Of a stretch of 9,737 nt of DNA, positions 7,047 through 9,737 are shown piece after piece (position 1 is the stretch's first letter; every line of letters begins with the position of its first letter). The DNA lies in contig VSMX01000087.1 in NCBI GenBank assembly GCA_009773975.1, positions 1-9,737 of the forward strand, in the 5' to 3' direction. Both the position numbers and the translations under genes were made by a program. The notes beneath the pieces were generated by a model. That model was given only the letters and a program-made list of their open reading frames with translations. It ran no database searches and had not been told where the DNA came from. This DNA is from Desulfovibrio sp. GTDB lineage: Bacteria; Desulfobacterota; Desulfovibrionia; Desulfovibrionales; Desulfovibrionaceae.

Positions 7047-7385
7047 ATGACAGCATCCTTGTCATTTTTCAATTTTACCACCTTTCTTGTAATCCTCGCG
7101 GCATTTCTTGATATCTGCGCAAACCTGCTGCTCGCGGCTTCTGGAGGCTTTCATCGCAAATTTGCGGGTATCGGCGCGCTTGTGCTGGTTGGCGCGGCTT
7201 TTTATTGCCTTTCGCTGGCTGTGCAAAAAATGGATCTTGCTGTTGCTTATGCCCTTTGGGGCAGCTTTGGCATTCTTGGCACTTCACTTGGCGGTTGGCT
7301 TTTTTTCAGGCAACGCCTCAGCCTGGCCGCTTTTCTCGGCATGGCTGTTCTAATTTGCGGGATGCTGCTTTTAAAACTTGGCTAG
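7047..7385 (+). CDS. SMR-family efflux protein, MdtI-like subunit with Asp at the conserved Glu position
   Basis: Second four-helix SMR subunit, 112 residues, starting 4 bases after its partner, with AAGG at 7034-7037 as ribosome site. Helix 3 'LAVAYALWGSFGILGTSLGG' and 'ANLLLAASGGFHRKFAG' follow MdtI ('AYALWGGFGI'; 'ANVFLKFSDGFRRK'). The residue aligned with EmrE Glu14 is Asp22 in 'AAFLDICANLLL', and the following conserved Lys is replaced by Ala. Asp can still be protonated, so the protein need not be inactive, but drug and proton coupling may differ. A heteromeric pump with the upstream subunit is the likeliest role. It is the last gene of the plus-strand block. Confidence 0.87.
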   Translation: MTASLSFFNFTTFLVILAAFLDICANLLLAASGGFHRKFAGIGALVLVGAAFYCLSLAVQKMDLAVAYALWGSFGILGTSLGGWLFFRQRLSLAAFLGMAVLICGMLLLKLG

Positions 7386-7399
7386 CACCGCGCAAAAAA
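7386..7399. other. Convergent junction between the two gene blocks
   Basis: Only 14 bases separate the stop codons of the SMR gene (plus strand) and the BON lipoprotein gene (minus strand). There is no GC-rich hairpin with a T-run. The only symmetry is an AT-only inverted repeat, AAAAAT-C-ATTTTT at 7395-7407, which is a poor intrinsic terminator. Confidence 0.6.
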
Positions 7400-8086
7400 T
7401 CATTTTTCCCCATTTTCCTGCATATTTTCCTGGCCGGGATTTTCTGCCTGACTATCAGAATATCCGCTGGATTCTTCAATCGGTTGCGGTTTTTCCATTT
7501 GCGACGGTTTTTGGGGCAGCATCAGGTAGCTGGTTACCGAAACAACTCCGGGAACCTTTCTGGCAATACGTATTGCCTGCTGTTTTTCGGCATTATCCTT
7601 TACCACACCCAGCAAAACCACCCTGCCCGCATTCACTTCTGTATCGATTCTGGTTGAAGACAAATCCTTTGCTCCAATCAGGGCTGTTCGCAAATCCGTT
7701 GCCAAAACCAGATTGTTCCTGTCGCTTTTGGCAGGCGAAAACCAGTGCGGCGTAACCGACCGCGGCTTGAAAGATCTTGCAATGGCCAGGGCTTTTCCTT
7801 CCAGCTTCTGGGGTATTTCGCCCACAAGAAAGACATTCCCATAAAAACAATAAACTGAAATGGCCATGCCACCCAAAAAATGCTCGTTAAGCAGAGCCGT
7901 CTTGATGCTTGTGGCCATTGCCTTGTCATCGCTTATCGTATCCAGAAGTCTTTGATCGTCATACACCCCGTATGCGCTGTATGCACAACCTTCCAGGCTC
8001 AAAAGCACCAGCATCAAAACCGGAAAAACAAAATTTTTCAACATCTGATTGCCGGAAATATTAATTCTGGAAGTTGAAAAAAACAT
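7400..8086 (-). CDS. Lipoprotein with two BON domains, DolP/YraP-like
   Basis: Predicted outer-membrane lipoprotein. The lipobox 'LSLEGC' follows a hydrophobic signal core, and the mature protein begins 'CAYSAYGVYDDQRLL'. BON domain 1 covers about 55 residues from 'MATSIKTALLNE' through 'GNVFLVGEIP'. BON domain 2 runs from 'LATDLRTALIG' through 'GRVVLLGVVKDNAEKQQAIRIARKVPGVVSV' (quoted here as a range, with the Gly-Val turn 'PGVVSV' at its end). This lipoprotein-plus-two-BON layout is that of E. coli DolP (YraP), which binds anionic phospholipid and supports envelope integrity. A Pro/Glu/Gln/Ser-rich tail of about 45 residues follows and is extra to DolP. The chosen ATG at 8086 overlaps the murA stop (TAATG) and has AAGGG 10 bases upstream. 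The ATG at 8044 gives a more usual 19-residue signal peptide but lacks a ribosome site, so the start is uncertain. Confidence 0.88.
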   Translation of the reverse strand: MFFSTSRINISGNQMLKNFVFPVLMLVLLSLEGCAYSAYGVYDDQRLLDTISDDKAMATSIKTALLNEHFLGGMAISVYCFYGNVFLVGEIPQKLEGKALAIARSFKPRSVTPHWFSPAKSDRNNLVLATDLRTALIGAKDLSSTRIDTEVNAGRVVLLGVVKDNAEKQQAIRIARKVPGVVSVTSYLMLPQKPSQMEKPQPIEESSGYSDSQAENPGQENMQENGEK

Positions 8087-9336
8087 TATTGCTTTACCCT
8101 TTTTATACATGCACCAACCGCATTCAATTTGTTTTCAATATGTTCGTAGCCACGATCCAGATGATAAATGCGCAGGACTTCCGATTCGCCCCTGGCGGCA
8201 AGCCCAGCCAATACAAGGGATGCGCTGGCCCGCAAATCCGAAGCCATCACGGGCGCGCCTTCAAGTTTTCTTACACCTTTTACATTTGCTTTTTTGCCCG
8301 CAATCCGGATTTGCGCACCCATCCGAATCAGTTCCTGAACGTGCATAAAACGATTTTCAAAAATACTTTCCTCAACTTCGCCTTCTCCATCGGCAATACA
8401 CATAAGGGCCATTATCTGGGCCTGCATGTCCGTTGGAAATCCAGGATATGGTTCTGTCTTGACATTAACGCATGAGAGGTTGCCGGTGGCATCGACTTCC
8501 GTTCCCTCGTCTGTTTTGCCAATTTTCAAGCCCATGGCTTTCAGCTTGGCCACAACCGCGCCAAGCTTCTCCAATGGGCAATTCTCGAGTACAAGCTTTC
8601 CGCCAGTTATGCCTGCCGCAACCATAAACGTTCCGGCTTCAATACGATCAGCCATTACAGAATATCTGCTGCCCCGCAAGGCAGTAACGCCCTGGATGCG
8701 GATAACGGATTCACCGTGGCCTTCAATCTTGGCTCCGCATGAAACAAGGAAATTGGCCAAATCAACAATTTCCGGTTCCCTGGCGGCATTTTCCAGTATT
8801 GTTTCACCGTCCGCAAGCACGGCTGCCATTATGATATTCTCAGTTCCTCCAACGGTTGGCATATCAAAATGAATATGCGCGCCATGCAATTTGTCGCACT
8901 TGCCGATAATATTGCCATCTTCCAGGTCAAAGCTTGCGCCCATGGCTTCAAGGGCCTTGAGGTGTTGGTCCACAGGCCTCGCTCCAATGGCGCATCCTCC
9001 GGGAAGAGCGACATTTGCGCGGCCTATGCGGGCAAGCAACGGCCCCAGGCAGAGCACTGAAGCGCGCATTGTCCTTACAAGTTCGTACGGGGCTTCGGGG
9101 TTTAGCGTCCCGACCGTCAAAATTACACCGGAATTTTCGTAATTATACTTTATGCCAAGTATATCCAGCAAATGAAGGGTGGTTTTAATGTCGCAGAGCT
9201 CCGGAATATTATTCAGTTGAATTGGCCCATCCAGCAGAATAGAAGCGAAAAGAATAGGCAACGCGGCATTTTTTGAACCGCTTATTTTAATTTTGCCGGC
9301 AAGTGGCCGACCACCCTCTATCACGAATTTATCCAT
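8086..9336 (-). CDS. murA: UDP-N-acetylglucosamine 1-carboxyvinyltransferase
   Basis: Transfers enolpyruvate from PEP to UDP-GlcNAc, the first committed step of peptidoglycan synthesis; cytoplasmic target of fosfomycin. Starting at 9336 the protein has 416 residues and begins 'MDKFVIEGGRPLAGKIKISG'. With that start, the catalytic residues fall on the standard numbers: Lys22-Asn23 in 'GSKNAALP', Arg91, Cys115 in 'PGGCAIGARP', Arg120. The nucleophile is Cys, so the fosfomycin-insensitive Cys-to-Asp change is not present. Later signatures include 'GGTENIIMAAVLA', 'AGTFMVAAGITGG', 'GFPTDMQAQ' and 'ASDLRASASLVLAGLAA'. An ATG nine codons upstream (9363) is in frame but unlike the family N-terminus; GGTGGGG just before 9336 supports the shorter form. 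The gene is followed directly by the BON lipoprotein gene. Confidence 0.98.
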   Translation of the reverse strand: MDKFVIEGGRPLAGKIKISGSKNAALPILFASILLDGPIQLNNIPELCDIKTTLHLLDILGIKYNYENSGVILTVGTLNPEAPYELVRTMRASVLCLGPLLARIGRANVALPGGCAIGARPVDQHLKALEAMGASFDLEDGNIIGKCDKLHGAHIHFDMPTVGGTENIIMAAVLADGETILENAAREPEIVDLANFLVSCGAKIEGHGESVIRIQGVTALRGSRYSVMADRIEAGTFMVAAGITGGKLVLENCPLEKLGAVVAKLKAMGLKIGKTDEGTEVDATGNLSCVNVKTEPYPGFPTDMQAQIMALMCIADGEGEVEESIFENRFMHVQELIRMGAQIRIAGKKANVKGVRKLEGAPVMASDLRASASLVLAGLAARGESEVLRIYHLDRGYEHIENKLNAVGACIKRVKQ

Positions 9337-9348
9337 GTTTTCCCCACC
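9337..9348 (-). promoter_or_regulatory. Ribosome binding site deciding the murA start
   Basis: On the minus strand GGTGGGGAAAAC immediately precedes the ATG at 9336. The G-rich core ends 5 bases before the start. It supports Met at 9336 over the in-frame ATG at 9363. Confidence 0.6.
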
Positions 9349-9389
9349 AAATCCGGGAAGCAATTAAAACGACATAACAGCAATACAAT

Positions 9390-9418
9390 ATTATAAAAAA
9401 AACTTGAAAAAAAATCCA
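9390..9418 (-). promoter_or_regulatory. Candidate sigma-70-type promoter for murA and the BON lipoprotein gene
   Basis: On the minus strand a perfect TATAAT -10 element (9395-9390) is preceded at 17 bases by TGGATT (9418-9413), a 3-of-6 match to the -35 consensus. The spacer holds two T-runs (8 and 7). It lies 54 bases before the murA start in the only sizeable gene-free gap of the window. The weak -35 keeps this a candidate only. Confidence 0.4.
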
Positions 9419-9462
9419 GACATTCTGTAGAGTAAAACAATACAAATTATTGGAAGATTATT

Positions 9463-9737
9463 TTATCGGGAGACTTGTTCAACCCTGAGGGGTACCGGTT
9501 CACCTTGCAGGATCATTGCGAGATTGCTGCCATCTAGCCAGCCAGCAAGATCATTGGGCCTTAAAATTAGCGGCATTCTGTGGTGATAGGGCTGCATTGA
9601 AGGATTGGCTGCCGTGGTCAAAATGGTAAAATGGCGAGGATTGGCCTCGTTGCTGAAAAAATTCCAGAAACCGGCCAGGTAAAGGAAAGGATAATTAAAA
9701 TCTGTAAAAAGATATTTGTCCTTTCGGGCTCCTTGTC
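9463..9737 (-). CDS. SOS-response-associated peptidase (SRAP/HMCES/YedK family), 3' part only
   Basis: Partial gene; its 5' end lies beyond the right edge. The visible C-terminal 90 residues read in minus frame from 9735 to a TAA at 9465-9463. They contain 'YLAGFWNFFSNE', where SRAP proteins have the 'AGLWE' strand, then 'FTILTTAANPSMQPYHHRMPLIL', summarised as the T-T-x-A-N stretch followed by H-R-M-P, whose His is the conserved active-site residue, and then 'AGWLDG', matching the usual 'WLD' after the HxRMP motif. Family members crosslink to abasic sites in single-stranded DNA through Cys2 and protect them until repair. Cys2 and the catalytic Glu are outside the window, so activity cannot be judged. 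There is no start codon in view. It reads in the same direction as murA, 126 bases upstream. Confidence 0.85.
   Translation of the reverse strand, partial: QGARKDKYLFTDFNYPFLYLAGFWNFFSNEANPRHFTILTTAANPSMQPYHHRMPLILRPNDLAGWLDGSNLAMILQGEPVPLRVEQVSR

Noticed and set aside
7395..7407. AT-only inverted repeat AAAAAT-C-ATTTTT as a bidirectional terminator
   Set aside because: It has no GC base pairs in the stem and a 1-base loop, so it would not form a stable RNA hairpin.
7205..7755. Two plus-strand open frames across the convergent junction (7205-7657 and 7378-7755)
   Set aside because: They overlap the SMR gene and lie opposite the BON lipoprotein; their composition is that of frame shadows.
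8087..8110. Longer start at 8110 for the BON lipoprotein
   Set aside because: It extends further into murA, lengthens an already long signal region and has no ribosome site.
8049..9142. Several plus-strand open frames opposite murA
   Set aside because: All are antisense to a well-supported murA and lack family features.
9337..9363. Longer murA start at 9363
   Set aside because: Met at 9336 puts Lys22, Arg91 and Cys115 on standard numbering and has a good ribosome site.
9407..9427. CAGA-ATG-TCTG hairpin followed by T8 on the minus strand as a SRAP terminator
   Set aside because: A 4-bp stem with a 3-base loop is too weak to call as an intrinsic terminator; mentioned only as a finding.

Overview
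The window is a dense, ordinary-looking stretch of bacterial chromosome of roughly 50% GC. It carries two convergent gene blocks. I see no transposase, integrase, phage gene, tRNA, rRNA or CRISPR array. The gene set and several protein details suggest a Desulfovibrionaceae-type delta-proteobacterium (Desulfobacterota): tatB-tatC placed next to hisB and hisA, the TatB N-terminus, and a HisB with 'AFWGN' where most homologues have a His. That assignment rests on remembered family features, not on a database search.

Plus strand, positions 9-7385: guaB (IMP dehydrogenase), guaA (GMP synthase), tatB, tatC with a 137-residue acidic N-terminal extension, hisB (imidazoleglycerol-phosphate dehydratase), an unrecognised lipoprotein, hisA, and two paired small multidrug resistance (SMR) proteins resembling MdtJ and MdtI. 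From tatB onward, gaps are 4 bases or less, and four successive junctions are ATGA stop/start overlaps. This looks like one translationally coupled operon mixing purine synthesis, protein export, histidine synthesis and small-molecule efflux. guaB and guaA are separated by 26 bases and guaA and tatB by 45 bases, so read-through from guaBA is plausible.

Minus strand, positions 9737-7402: the 3' end of a SOS-response-associated peptidase (SRAP/HMCES/YedK) gene that runs off the right edge, a 126-base AT-rich gap with a likely promoter, murA (UDP-GlcNAc enolpyruvyl transferase, first step of peptidoglycan synthesis), and a two-BON-domain lipoprotein of the DolP/YraP type that starts inside the murA stop codon. 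The two blocks meet tail to tail with only 14 bases between stop codons and no GC-rich terminator.

Nothing here is convincingly a new multi-gene system. The parts most worth a second look are the disordered acidic TatC extension and its possible internal start, the conserved-looking but unassigned lipoprotein between hisB and hisA, the Asp replacing the essential Glu in the second SMR subunit, and the coupling of a DolP-like lipoprotein to murA.
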